From Rhyzopertha dominica (Eukaryota; Arthropoda; Insecta; Coleoptera; Bostrichidae): a stretch of 64,000 nt of DNA. The notes beneath the pieces were generated by a model. That model made no database searches, was not told where the DNA came from, and was given only the letters and a program-made list of their open reading frames with translations. The translations under genes and the position numbers were made by a program. Below, in pieces: positions 23,121 through 36,500 of the stretch; the first letter of the stretch is position 1; each line of letters opens with the position of its first letter. The DNA is taken from the NCBI GenBank assembly GCA_025024175.1, contig QCXZ01000138.1, positions 434,002 to 498,001 on the forward strand, read 5' to 3'.

Positions 23121-26100
23121 ATGGAAGAAAGTTCACCGTTTATTACGGATTTCAGCGAGAAATTGCAGAAGACGATGCGTCTGCGGCCAATGACGTGGAG
23201 GCAGTTCAGGCACGCGTTGGCTAGAAAAAAGGCGATAGTTCCCACCGAGGACTCCAAATTAGCGCGAGTTTTGACAACATTCGATTTGACGGCGCTAGGC
23301 ATTGGAAGCACGTTGGGCGTCGGGGTGTACGTTTTGGCGGGTGAAGTTTCAAAACACTACGCGGGCCCTGCAGTGATTATTTCATTCCTGATTGCGGCGA
23401 TAGCTTCCGTATTTGCCGGTAAGTACCTACCCGCCAAAAATTAGCTTTAACTGTACGACCTGTAAAATGCATAAATAAATGAACGGTATTACGGCATGCA
23501 GATAAACGAATAATTCATTATAATAATTGAATGTCTATTGGAGTAATTATGTACTTGTTATCTGGAATTATATAAAATTTAATTGGCGAATAGCATGTTA
23601 CTTAATACACGATTGAATGTATTACCTTTTGGAGTTTACTTTATATACGACCTGTTTTCAGTCATGAAAAATTTTCTTGGTTCTCGTGGAATTTTATTGT
23701 TAAAAACTACGACGAGGTCATTTGATACATCGATGTTTATTTGGTATCTATGTCTTCATACACAGAACACATTATCAGTTGCATAATAAATAAAAGTCAA
23801 CAAACACCAATGTTTACAAATTTGTCGCCAATTTAGATTAAAATTTATTAGAATGCAGTAAAAAGTATTCCCTAAAAGTTACATTATATGAGCTGATATT
23901 TTACCTGAGCGTATTGCATCATCCATAAAGTGTTTTAGTACGTACCTAAATAAAATTGTGTAACAAGTGTAGCAAATCCGAAATCTTTCTAGCCAGACTT
24001 TCTTTTTATCATTACATTCACTTTATAATAATTGCAATGCCAGGTTGTGCTATGCATTTCTGCTGAATCGTAAAAAAATTATTGAGTAAACAAGGATCGA
24101 ATTATTTTCGAACCTAGTAACTTTCCGTTTTTTACACTTACACCAAGCTAAAAATGTTGATTAACATTCAAATACTTGTACTTAGCCAAATTTTTACACA
24201 TACAGGGTGTCAGAAAACTCTTCAGTTAGAATTATTATCTGGGAAAGTAGAAATTGGTTTTGAAAGTTGGCACGCTAACTATAATTCTAAATAAAATATA
24301 GGTACTCAAATTGCTACAACTTCCGGCAATACCGGAAGTAGCCGATAACCCCCTTATTACATTAAAGCACCCTTTATTTTGTATATTTTTAGTTCTACGA
24401 TTAATTTAATGTTGTTTATTCGGGATCATCTATATCTAAAATCAACTGTTTCAGAGATATCTTGATTTTTATGAAAAAATGACATCTGCATCGACCACTT
24501 TAAAATACAGTAACTTCCAATTCGGCAAATAATGAAAAATAAAATTTTGGCTTTCAAAAAAGCATGTAAAATTTCTATTGCAGTGATACAAAATTTAATG
24601 CTGCATGTATAGATTTTATATTTCCCTATGACAGCTTTTTGTTAATGTATGAGCTGTTTTCTCAAAATTTGTACCAATGTCACATGAACTTAGATAAACT
24701 GAGATTGATAGTGTGCCATGAAAATCATGAGATTTTTTGAATTTGTGGCAAATATGATAAAATGGCCATAGAAGAGCTTATGCCAATGTACCAACAAAAC
24801 AGTTTCTATTAAACATTATTTTGTGATATGGTAATTACATTTTTTTTAATATTCCAAGGAATCCACACCAGAGTATAAGAACCGTTAGCGATCTAAGTTT
24901 ATTGCGCAGTCAAATCAAAACAGTAAAATTTTTTTGCATCTTCCATATTATAAATTTGCCAGTGCACCATAAATCTGCAACACTTTAAATTAAAAAGAAA
25001 TAGTTCTAGATTATGACTGCAATATTATTTTAGTTATTCACCTAGTTGCTGCTTGAAAAATTAAATTTTATTAATATTACGCAACGGGCTAAAGAAACAT
25101 TTTGTTTAATAAAAACATGAACAAAAATTGCATTTTGAAAACTAAGAACTGCAATGAATTTACTAAAAACTAATTCAAGTTATGTTCAAAAACATTTCCT
25201 CCTGTCGTAAGGCCCATGTTTGCCGTCCATTACTATAAAAATTTCTTAAATATCACCTCCATTCGTTTATTGGTAAATTGTCAACTTCTTCCATTCTTTT
25301 TCAACTGCACAATAAACATTTATCTGCCAACGATCCTGAAAATGACGTAGTCTTGTTTCGGCCTGATTTTCATGAGCCCAGTAGTGACTGTTCCATCTGT
25401 TACATACAAACTATTTTTACTGTCATAAACTTACAAAGCTTATGGCGTTGTAAAAAAAATTGTTGATTTTAAACCTTGAACTTCGTAAAAAAATTCCTAA
25501 ACCTATACGCTTTTTTAAGATATTATTGATAGTCTCTTTGGTAATATATAGATTTTTTGGTGTAATTCGTAGCGACGCTGTGGGATAAGCCACAAAGTTG
25601 GTACCCCAATACCATTGTCTCGGTGTCTTAATTATTTATCCTTGATGAGAATTCATTAGTTAAGAACTACATATTAGCACTCTTCAAAATACTAAAAGAC
25701 CACAATAAGATTGACTTTCCTTGGGTTGAATGTTTCTAATTTTCGACTAAAAGTGTCCCAAAATTTTTATTTTAAATACTTATAGATGATCTGAAACAAA
25801 ACTCGCCCATAAATTTATCGTAGAATCCAAAAAATATGGAAAAAGAAAGGGTGTTTTATTTAAAATATGGTTAGTTACTTCCGGTATAACCGAAAGTTGT
25901 AGCAATTTCAGAATATTTCAGCTCGAATGGCACAGTTTGAATTAGCTAGTGTGCCAACTTTCAAAATCTTCCATGCATGCTTTATTTTACCATATACTTC
26001 TAACTAAAGGTTTTTGTTGAACACCTTGTATAGATTTGTATATACCTTTTGTTAAAAAACCTATTCACAAGTATATTATGGGGTTTATCAGACAAGGTGA

Positions 26101-29100
26101 GAGAAACATATAGCACGCTATAATTGATACGCACTTTGTGAGTTTAAATACCTGCACCTATTTTATTACTTAGCTACTGAAATTGACAAAAAAAAAGTAT
26201 CATTCGCTATATACGCAACAGTGTAATATGCGTTGATTTTTTTCTTCACGCTATTTATTATATTAGTATCAATCATAAAAATGTGCAAAAGAAAAAAATA
26301 CATATAACAAATCGTTTTACATTCTGATGCGAAGTACGAGGAAATTTCTATGAATTATTATGACATATTTTTTCCACTGGATACAAGCTATGTGATGATA
26401 AAGTACATCTTAAAATGCTTATTCCACTTGCATAACCATATCAGGTTTAATGTCCAATTAATTATCATAACCTCGGTAATTTTGAGAAGATGACATAACG
26501 ATTTTTCCCTAATACACATATTTATTTGATAAAAGTTATAGTTGCTATTACGACACCATGTGTAACTACCTTTCATGTTAAAAACAAATGACACCAAATA
26601 CAAAATTACAAATTTTGGTTTCAAACAAAACAATTTGCATTTTTGGGTGGAATTTTGTATTGTTTACTTTAGGTTGACTATAAATTCAACCTTCAAAAGA
26701 TCGCTTTGAATCTACCAGTGAATGAATAGGAAACAGGTCAATTGTTTTAAATTGGATTAATTTTGAGTTAATCGCGAATCCGAAATAAGCAATTATCTTT
26801 TGTCACAAAAGCGCATGGTAACCAAACTTGGGTTCACCTTGTGGAAGTGGAAGTGGCCGTTCATTTCTTTAACAAACATTGGATTTTCCGTGTATAACAT
26901 AATTGTGTCTTGACAAATAATAAATTGCGTCTTTTTTTAACAGGACTGTGCTATGCTGAATTCGGAGCTCGAGTCCCAAAAGCTGGCTCAGCTTACATCT
27001 ACAGTTACGTCTGCGTCGGCGAATTCATAGCGTTCATAATAGGATGGAATTTGATATTGGAATACGTAATTGGTATAGAGCCAACAAGAGCTAATCAATT
27101 GATTGGATGTATTAAACTTATTCGTTACAGGTTCCGCCAGCGTCGTGAAGGGATTGTTCACGTATTTAGACGCGCTGGTTGGAAAGTCGATGTCGTCGTT
27201 TTTTCAAAGCAACATGCCCATAGATGTGCCCCACATCGCACCGTATCCTGATTTCTTCTCGTTTGGGGTTACATTAGTGTTTGCAGGTACCTAATGTTAT
27301 TGCAACCAAAGTCCGCCTGTATTAAAAAAATTGTCAAAGTCGGTATTTTTCGCGTGTACCATTAGAGTGACATACAAGCAACATATTCACTATTCTGCAT
27401 AAACTGAACCAAGTTATTTAAAACTAATTTAGACCCTTACTTTTGTATTTTGACTGATTGCTATAAAACACGCCTATTTTGTCACCTGCACTGATGGCAT
27501 ATAGGTATTGCATGTTCAGAATTAAAATGCGCTAAAAACTATTATGGGAATTATTATTTACAATAATTTTTGTACATTTAGGGACCTTTATTACAATCTT
27601 ATCAACAATCAAGGGATAAGTGACGTTCAAAAATTACAGTAAAACAAGTGCAAAACTATTTCTGATGTAAAATTGCCGTACAATTGGATCGTATACCATA
27701 TTTATCTCTTAAATTACTACACATACTGTAAAACCCGCATTGGCAACACTTTGATGTTGAATAAATGACGGTAACAAGAAAATTAATTAACATTAATTAC
27801 CTATGTTTTGTTCTTTTTTCGTATTTAATAATGACTTCCAATTTTAAAAATTCTGATTTTTGTCTTGTTTGTACAAAGGGGCGGTGTGACCTTTTGCAGG
27901 ATCAAAATGCTCATTCAAATCCAATACCTATTGAATTTTACAATTTTTACCTAAAAAAAATCTTATACATATTTTACGGGATAATTCTTGTTTCCACGTT
28001 CCAAAAAACTTCATTAAATAGACGGTAGCGCCATCTGTCAGCAATGAAATGATGCGATGATAAAGCCACCTAGCTGCCACAAGGGGTACTGCTTGCTAAA
28101 GAAAGTGATCTGTAATCTGACAAGTTGGTGTGTACCTGCATACATCAGCCAGACAGCAAGCTTCCACGGCACTTTTTGCTGACGGGAAAAAACCAACTTC
28201 CATTAGTAAATGCAAATAATCTTTCTTTAATCTTTCACTGACATATTGCATTAATTTTGATTGAACACATTTACCTACTCTTTGTGCATGTATCTTTTAC
28301 TTTTCAATACAAGATAGCAACATAGAATATGAAGCAAAAGCTGCTTTTAAGAATTAATCCTCACGATCTTAAGTTCTCATTAACTTATTGTAGGTACTGA
28401 ATGAAATAAAATTCACTAATAATATTTCATGTCAATAATCATTTTTCATGTTGGTGCTGCAATGTAATAAAAAAATTAGATAATTAGATTTATTTATCAA
28501 GTTTGTCCACCACATTGCAGTATGAAAATTAAAGCAAATAGCAAGAATAAGTTATGTATACCTGAAAAAAAAACAATTAACTCATTTAATTTTATCTAAA
28601 AATTTTTTTTAATATTTAAGTATTCTGGGCTTTAGTAACAGTACTTTATCCTTAGTGTAGACAAATTAACTTTTTGTTGAACTTATCTTACAGTGCCCTT
28701 GTAAAATAGGGTGGTATTGATCATATCTCAAACAGTTTAAATTAAGTTATTAACTGTCCGATAAATATCTTAATACTTTGTTTCAGTTGCAATAGCATTT
28801 GGAGCCAAAGAATCTTCATTTGTCAATAACATATTCACCATAGTAAACTTAACAGTTGTGATAGCAGTGATAGTAAGTGGACTGTGGAAGGGTAAGGCTT
28901 GTAACCTGGATTCAAGCATTAAAAGTAAAGAACAAGTATATTCCAGTAAAGGCATCAAATTGGTCCATTCCAAGTTCACAAGTTCCTGAAGGTTATGGAG
29001 AAGGTGGTTTCGCACCATATGGCTTTAGTGGCATCATGAAAGGTGCTGCCACATGCTTTTATGGTTTTATTGGATTTGACTGCATTGCAACAGCAGGAGA

Positions 29101-32100
29101 AGAGGCTAAGACTCCACAGAAGTCGATACCTATTGCCATTGTTGTGTCTTTGCTAATAATCTTCTTGTCATACTTTGGCATATCAACAGTTCTTACGATG
29201 ATGTTACCATATTACGAACAGGTACTTTGAGAACAAAACAAAGTCATTTTTGTATGCATGTAACAATTTTAGGATGAAAATGCACCTTTTCCGCATGTGT
29301 ATGATTATCTTGGATGGGATATTCCGAAATATTTGGTGACCATTGGTGCTATGTGCGGACTTTTCTCGAGGTTTGTAAATATGCAATTCATTTACCCTAA
29401 GAACAATGATTAGTTTTATTTCAGCTTACTTGGTGCCATGTTTCCACTGCCTCGTATTATCTATGCCATGTCTTTTGATGGGCTTGTATTCAAGACCATG
29501 GGCAAGGTACATCCACGATTCCATACCCCTTTTCTTGGAACACTTTTAGCAGGAACATTTACTGGTAAATAAAATTACTCAGTTTCAATAATTTTCTTGT
29601 AATGATTAAATGGCTTTGTTTATATTTAAGGTGCTTTATCATGCATATTTGAACTGAGCCAGCTATTTACGATGATGTCTATTGGTACGCTTTTGGCCTA
29701 CTCTATGGTAGCAGCATGTGTTTTAATTCTCCGGTAAGTTTCAAAATAATTCACTGAGTGTCTATAGTGGTGGGACGGTGCTAGTAAAATTCCTAGTTAG
29801 TATTACAATTGTCGTTATTTTCACTCCAAAAAGAGCAGGAAAATTGATTGGATATTTGGATGTTATTTTCTGATTCGAACATCAGCAGTGCAGGTACCAC
29901 AAACCCTGTTTCGTTACCACTGTGGGTTATAATAAATCTTTTAACATTAGCTGAGGAGTCCTTTAAACCTGTTGAAAGTCTGACAACAAAAAATCGACTT
30001 ATTCACCCAAACAAAAAACTGTGGATAATTTTTTTAATTATTGTTTTAAGCTGATCTTCATTCAACATCTCGAAGAACTGTTTGTAGATCATTTTCCTAT
30101 GAGGCGACTGGACTTCCACCAACTTCGATTTCTTTAATGATATCTCAAACACTTCTTTCGCACATACCGGTTTCAGTTGCAGTCAGGTTAACGCTACTTG
30201 TCTTGGACTCCACTATGAATAGATTTTCCTGACCTATTTTTTGTAATTTCAACAGGATTGTGTTGTCATCACTGAACTCTAAATAACTGGATTTCGCATA
30301 AGTCATTCAAAACTGTGACAAGTAGAAACTCTTGCGCCACCATGCCGCTGGTCATGGTACTATCAATTTAAAGGCGTGTTTAAAGGAAATGCTGTATTTT
30401 TTAGGTTAAATTAGTAAATCCCTAACTAAGTATATAATATGGTTATGAGTAAATGTAACATATAAAAAGTATATACTTCAAAGACAGTTTAGAGCGGGTT
30501 TAGCCCACTGACAATTAAAATTTTTATTAAAATTGTTTTAGAACTAAGTGGTTTAGTATTATCATGAATTAATGTTTTATCATTTCTAAAATAGGTATTT
30601 ATATAATAAATAACAAAATATACATTTTTATATTGGTTGATTTTACCTACTACACCTCAATATAGAGAAGAAACTGGCCATTTATGGAATATTAACGTTT
30701 GAGACTACACCTACCAATAATGATGGTAGCTAATACTAATAAGTAATCACAAATTATACTTCATATAATAGCCTTGTATAATCAATGATTATCGATTATC
30801 TTTTCGACACTATTCAAGTAGGTACTTTTGCTTAACTATAACTAGCAACTTTCGTCTTTATAATTATGAAATTGTAAGTACACTAAATTCATCAATGAAA
30901 TGTGCAGAACATAAGACAATAGAATTTTTTTGCGGTCCAGTTTGTATGGCACATGTTTCTCACCCAAACATTACGATCATCTTTTGGAAATCTGCAGACA
31001 GGTAATGATGAGTTGCATTGACTGCACTCAATTACTATAAAGATGATTTTAACTATATTCGCAATGCATCATACTTAAGTTATATAATCGCCGTGGGTGC
31101 TGAATATGCCATCCAATAACAAAAAAGAACACCCTGTACTTTGCTACTTACTGAGAAATGCGGACTTTTATAAAGGTTCATGATTTTAACCATCAATCGT
31201 TAACGTCATATTTATCGCAGAAGTGAACCTTTGTCAAAATATTAGTACAATGACCAGCTGCTAGAAGCACTAAGGTGGCTTAAATCTGTCACAATTAATT
31301 TACATGCATTTTGGTATGTAAGCAACATCCAGTTATTTAGAGATCAATGGTTGTCATCCATCGAAAGAAAAGTATGTTTAAACGTGACAGCAGTATTTCA
31401 TAGAAATGGACGAGGAGGTTGCTTTGCTATAGAATGCATCTGCTTGCCTCCTTGTCCAATTGGAGGCCTATAAAAGGTTTCCTGTGCCATCTAATACTGC
31501 AGACTCTCACTGAGTGTAGATATGCCCAATTTATCATAAGTACAAAAATTTTATTTTACAGTTTTGAATCAGATGAAAGTAACAAGAAGTCGGATGAACA
31601 AACAATAACTTCCTTCGGGGATATACTATCTCAACTTTTTAACAAAAAACTAAAAACCCCCACGAAACTATCATCCACACTTGTAACGTGGGAAGTTGCC
31701 ATTTACTGTAAGTAAAATTTAATAATTGCAACTCGTGTTTCAAAGAAAATTCTTTTATAGGTGTTCTATGTTTTTGTCTAACTGGTATTATAAGTTTATA
31801 TGAAGAACATGTTTACCAATTCAGACCAGCTGTAATGATTCCCATTGGCATATTAGCTGCATTGTTAGTCTTATTACTTGTATCTATCTGGTGCCAACCA
31901 AGGTCATCTGCTAAGTTGACATTTTCAGTAAGTAGGAACATACAACACTATTACTACATAAAATTCATGAATTGTTATTTTAAAGGTTCCTTGGGTTCCA
32001 TGGGTACCTGGATTTAGCATTTTAATTAATATTTATTTAATGACTATGCTGGATGTAATGACATGGATTAGGTTTGCTGTATGGATTTTCTTAGGTAAGT

Positions 32101-33477
32101 AAAATGGTAGTAAAACATGTAACTTTTGACCCTGATCCTTCACATCACATCTAGAACTGCCAGATTTAAAAATTTTAAAATCTTAGGTGATAGTATCGTA
32201 AGCAAATTCACTGATGGTGAAATATGTTTGGATTAAATAGAAGGTAAATAAAATAATGTTGCAAGTCAAAATTGCTTGGAGCATCACTAACATTTGGTTA
32301 AAAAAATATTTTTTTTTGTGTTTCGATTAAAACCACCCTTGCTAGTAACTGTAATGAGAATTTTCATATATCTATTTCTTCAGCTTGAATAATTAATGTT
32401 TTTAAAGTTTATATTACAATTAAACGAATTATAAACATTCCACGGTACAACGACTAATAAGGATTTACATTTATTACAATGGTTGAGGAGATTAAAAGGA
32501 GGCACAGTTCAGACCTTTGCAGTTTACAGTAGCGTTCTTATAATAAGAAGGAAAACTATAGAAGTTCTTTAAAAAATTTAGAAGGTCTTTCTTTCAACAT
32601 CTTGCATTGAATGTAAACGTATGGGATATTATGGATAATTTAAATACTCTATTCCACATCATCCTTGAGGTTGAGTACCGGGGCCCTTTTATGTGGCGGC
32701 TAGTAATACAAAATAAATGTGAAATTAATAAGAAAAGAAAATAATTAATTTGACAACATTTTAATAAGTCTAACAGTCGTGGTTTACGAGAACGCCAGGT
32801 AGTATTCAACTTCAAGGGTGGAGCATAAGTTCAAATTCAGTGTAAGATTTTTTAAAAACAATTGCGTAAGTATACAAAAGAAGGCCTTTTTCAACAGGGA
32901 ATTTTCAGTTTTAGGTTTTGGCCCGATGTATTTTTGCTTAAAGTCAATGAAAACCAACATATCACGAAAAATTTGTTTTAGAACACTAGTTTAGCCATTT
33001 ACAGGAATACCAAATGTAAAATTTACACTCCCACATCGGGAACTGTTGAGACCTTAGTCAGAACATCAGAACCTACCTGGAAAACCGTTATTGCTGTATG
33101 TAAGCACTCAAAATCTCTCCAACTATTGGCTTCTAGAATCCTTTCAAAACTGAGAAACACAATTTTGACATTGAAGAGTTTCATAGTTACTTCCTCAAAT
33201 ACAAAATTTCGGCATCTCTGTTCACACCGTGGACGATTATTCACTTATAGAGTTTACTTCATTACGTCACTTCAATAAAAAAAACAACCAATAAAAAGTT
33301 TAAAACAACGTTATTCAAGAATCATCGCCCGGTGTACCTAATTCATAGTTTGCACTTTCAGGCCTCCTAATTTACTTTGGATATGGTTTGTGGCATAGCA
33401 AGGAAGGAATAGAGCCATCCAAAGAAAACGGGATCATCATGGTACAGAATACCAACAGAGACAGTGAGGAATCATAG
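23121..33477 (+). CDS. CAT-B: cationic amino acid transporter (SLC7 / slimfast type), 613 aa
   Basis: Coding exons: 23121-23418, 26944-27072, 27131-27286, 28787-28891, 28947-29221, 29273-29370, 29425-29564, 29631-29733, 31562-31707, 31761-31927, 31986-32094, 33362-33477. They total 1842 nt, giving 613 aa and a TAG stop. The smallest introns are 51-58 nt. Landmarks: [53 protein letters not shown] (the CAT signature loop) and [10 protein letters not shown]. It is a plasma-membrane permease for basic amino acids by family. The N-terminus is about 23 residues longer than in CAT-A, and a second in-frame Met ([14 protein letters not shown]) aligns better with the paralogues, so the true start may be about 23 codons further in. 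The intron splitting 29273-29564 is shared with CAT-C but absent from CAT-A. The C-terminal tail is short. Confidence 0.94.
23419..26943. other. CAT-B intron 1
   Basis: 3.5 kb intron. Its centre is the foldback mariner relic at 24201-26032. The rest is AT-rich, without further exons that join in phase. Confidence 0.6.
24201..26032. mobile_element. Mariner-like element relic with ~190 bp terminal inverted repeats
   Basis: The left end TACAGGGTGTCAGAAAAC is mirrored at the right by ACACCTTGTATA. Inside, GGTTTTGAAAGTTGGCAC, GCTACAACTTCCGG and ACCGGAAGTA on the left meet GTGCCAACTTTCAAAA, TTCCGGTATAACC and GTTGTAGCAATTTC on the right. On the minus strand near 25200-25430 the blocks [10 protein letters not shown] and WQINVYCAV match the region after the first catalytic Asp of mariner-type transposases. 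[11 protein letters not shown] block near 25590 matches the region after the third. It has many stops and is inactive. Confidence 0.75.
28022..28145. repeat. Dispersed repeat, copy 1 (CAT-B intron 3)
   Basis: About 125 bp that recurs on the same strand at 50595-50735. Shared blocks are GCCATCTGTCAGCA, AAAGCCACCTAGCTGCC, AAAG-AAGTGA-CTGTA and CTGACAA-TTGG. No A or B box is visible, so a tRNA-type SINE is not supported. Confidence 0.65.
29835..30390 (-). mobile_element. Transposase relic of a second DDE family (CAT-B intron 8)
   Basis: On the minus strand, [20 protein letters not shown] matches the block around the first catalytic acid of a widespread insect DDE-superfamily endonuclease. Upstream are remnants of the helix-turn-helix region, separated by stops. 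This is a different family from the mariner-like relics elsewhere in the window. Confidence 0.55.
30391..31561. other. CAT-B intron 8, right part
   Basis: AT-rich intron sequence. ACACCCTGTA at 31131 resembles the end of the mariner-like elements, but no partner end was found. No coding exon. Confidence 0.35.
32095..33361. other. CAT-B intron 11
   Basis: 1.27 kb intron before the last CAT-B exon. The short open frames on the minus strand (32594-32815 and 33023-33244) lack recognisable motifs and splice partners. Confidence 0.4.
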
Positions 33478-33558
33478 TTGTACAAACAGTATTACAGTTA
33501 TACAAAAGTTACTTAGTATTTTATACTTAAGATTTTTTTAATTTATAAATACACTATT
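33478..33558. terminator. Shared 3' ends of CAT-B and the convergent repeat-protein gene
   Basis: Only 81 bp lie between the two stop codons. The perfect palindrome ATTTATAAAT at 33541-33550 offers a TATAAA-type poly(A) hexamer on both strands. For CAT-B it lies about 65 nt after its stop. The minus gene's 3' UTR must run into the last CAT-B exon unless it uses this site, so the transcripts probably overlap tail to tail. Confidence 0.5.
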
Positions 33559-36500
33559 TTATGAACAAGACTCTTTTTCCGACATATGCTTATACTCGTG
33601 TGCTTTCCATATCCGCAACGGATGGACTTCTTCCTCTTTAGCGGGGGTGTAAGCAAAGTAGCAATCTCGAAATGCCGGAGTGGGAAATTCATAAGTAAAC
33701 ATGGTTGGGAAGAACTCTCGTCCGTCTTCTACTGTGTTTTGTCGCAATCTCCTGTAAAACAAAGCTAGTTTCTCACGAACACGACGTTGGGTGCTAAACA
33801 CTGTCGAATATGTCATATTCTCCGCTACTTCAAGAGGGATGTGAAGATCCACTATTTTTGATAACACTTTTCTTTGGCATCGTCTGGTGTGCATCCAGTG
33901 ATCACGGCTGATATATTTTACATAACCAACTGGAAGGGAGGATGTAGTAGATTATGCCGAATGCATTTTACACATTACAACATTACTTTTGTCAGATAAA
34001 GTCCATGATTTGCCACAGCGAAGCTGCATCCACAACTTAAAATGAGGTAATTTATATGCTTCAGGTAATTTCGCTAGAGGAAAGCCATCTTCTTCTAAAC
34101 TAGCTAAAGCTTTCTGCAAAGGCACAAAATTTGTTTAATTTGGTACATATATTACTGAGCTTTATTCACAATATTAAAATTATCTAGTTTTGATGCTCAT
34201 AAATACTCTACAAAACAAAACCGCCATACAATACTTTATAAGTTTGTTTCAAAAATGCACATATTTTTCAATATTATTAACAAAATTTAGCCTTAGCACA
34301 ATTTTTCTGTTGAGCAGTTAAATTTTGTGGGTATTTTAGATATAACACTGATTTTATTACATGGTCACAAAAATAAACAGAAAATTGATGGACTAACATT
34401 TTATTTCCTGCAGCTACTATATGGTAGTCATACCTGTAAAATTTCCTTCTGCTTTTTCCAACTACAAGGGAATTTTTCCAAGAGAATGAAACGCTTCAAT
34501 TCAACATCTATATCTTCACCACCACCACATGTACATTTTTCTGGTTGCATACATATACATCTTTCCTTATCAAACTTCTTATCTTTGTTTATTTCTAAAG
34601 TGATTGTTAGATTAGTTTCCATCAAGTCATCTTCCTTGTTCGGCGCATCGTAACTACATTAATAACATGTGTTATATATATCAGCAATGCAAAGAGACAT
34701 CGAAAGCACAGTAAACATAAAATACAGTAATCTATCACTTAGGTGTGCAATGATAAAATTTGCGTAGTCCATTACATGTTAGTGGTATGCTTTTCACAAG
34801 GGCAGTATTGCATGTTTTGTTATTTTCTATCGAAGAGTAAAACTTTTATTAACCCTTTGATGTTACTTTTAAATTTTAAATTTGTTACATTTATGCAATA
34901 AATCATCAAAATTAAATGATTTGGAAATTCAGAAATTTATAAAATTATTAGCGAACAAAATTTGACTAATCTAAATGATTTTTGTAATTTTAATTGTCCA
35001 GTCCTAAATTATTTATTTGGTCTAAATCAATATTGTGTTTGTGTTGCTGGCATGTAAGTTGCTTTTTGCTTTGGAGTCAAGTTTGCTTGTCTCTATATTT
35101 TTAACATTGTCAGAATAATTTTGTAAAAAAAATTTTTGTAAGTGTTTAAGATGATTAATTATTATAAAAAACCTCTTTGATAAATGGATCAGTTTTCAAT
35201 TCTTAGCATTTTATCATCCTACGNGCCGGTTGCACAAACGCAGTTCAATTTAATCGCGTTGTTAACCTCGGATCAAACCATGGCAACACCAATAAGAACG
35301 CNTGAAANTCGTGGTTACCATGGNTTGAGCCAAGGTTAACACTGCGATCAAACTGATCCGCGTTTGTGCAACCGGCCCTAAGACTTTTTACGTTATTATC
35401 TACTGGAGGTATTTGATTGGCTATATGAAAGTCTAGTTAATGTTACCAAGGATACAAAGTAGGTACCCATGTATTTGTAAAACTAAAAAGTAATAAGCAT
35501 GCTGTTGCCATAAATCTTTTGGTAATGACTACTCCACTAAAGTGGAGTTATGTCCTCCTTACATTAATAATTATAAAAAGACATGGCATGAAAAGTAACA
35601 AGTTACCTGCTACTTTCTCCTCTCATCTGACATATTTCCTTTGCAAACACACAAGTAGTTCTGTCACAGCTCTCCTTTGTACTTACAACTGCATCTTCAT
35701 CAACTTCGATGTCCTTGGTAATTTCAGGGTCCTTGGAAATTTCAGGTGCACCGTCTTCTATGCTTTGAAAGTCTAACTGTGTTTCGTCATCATAATCTTG
35801 TTGCTAATAATTGAATTCAGACTACAGCTTGTTTTAAACAGTGATGTACATAATAATAATGAAGCAGTTGTCTATTATCCTACTTCTAAACTTTTATTTT
35901 TGGCAGAGCCAAATGCCAGCATTCAGTGGCTTATCAAGCAGCTACGATTAAATTAAAAATAATACTTTGGAAGTAGAGTCTTAGACAAATGTTTTATTTT
36001 TATTATTATTTAAATTAGATAAATGATAATTAGATAGTAATGATGTGCATCGAAGAAACAAAAATTGCAGTTTTAGATCACATAAAAGGAAATTTAATTC
36101 CAGTTAAACACATTTGAATTTCTTTAGATTGTGAAGTATAATATGCTGTAAGCTTTACATCATGATAAGTAATTACTTGTGAGTAAATAATACAATCTTA
36201 TGCAGTAAAATAGTATTTCTTTCTTCCATCAAACAGAGAAATTTTCAATATTTCACAAAGTCACAGATAACGCTAAAAAGTGTAAAATAGGCCATGTGTA
36301 TGTTTAAAATTAAACACAAGGGAAGTAAAATAAAGTCAGATCTCCAGGAGCTGGAAAACATCAAGCAAAACAGTGGTGTATAAAAATTTTCAAGATCAAA
36401 CAATTGAATATTCTGTAGATTTGTGTTTTAATTTTTCTCATTTAGCAGAGTGCTATATTCTATGTGAAATGGAGTGTACTGTGCTTTCAGTAACCAACTA

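Noticed and set aside
22940..23224. 94-codon frame as an independent gene
   Set aside because: It overlaps CAT-B exon 1 in another frame and has no family features. Kept only as a possible upstream ORF.
28877..28946. Open frame running into CAT-B exon 5 from 28877
   Set aside because: The stretch 28892-28946 is a 55-nt intron. The TATTCCAG acceptor restores phase and matches the paralogues.
29848..30054. 68-codon plus-strand frame in CAT-B intron 8
   Set aside because: It is the reverse of a transposase relic; the recognisable motif is on the minus strand.
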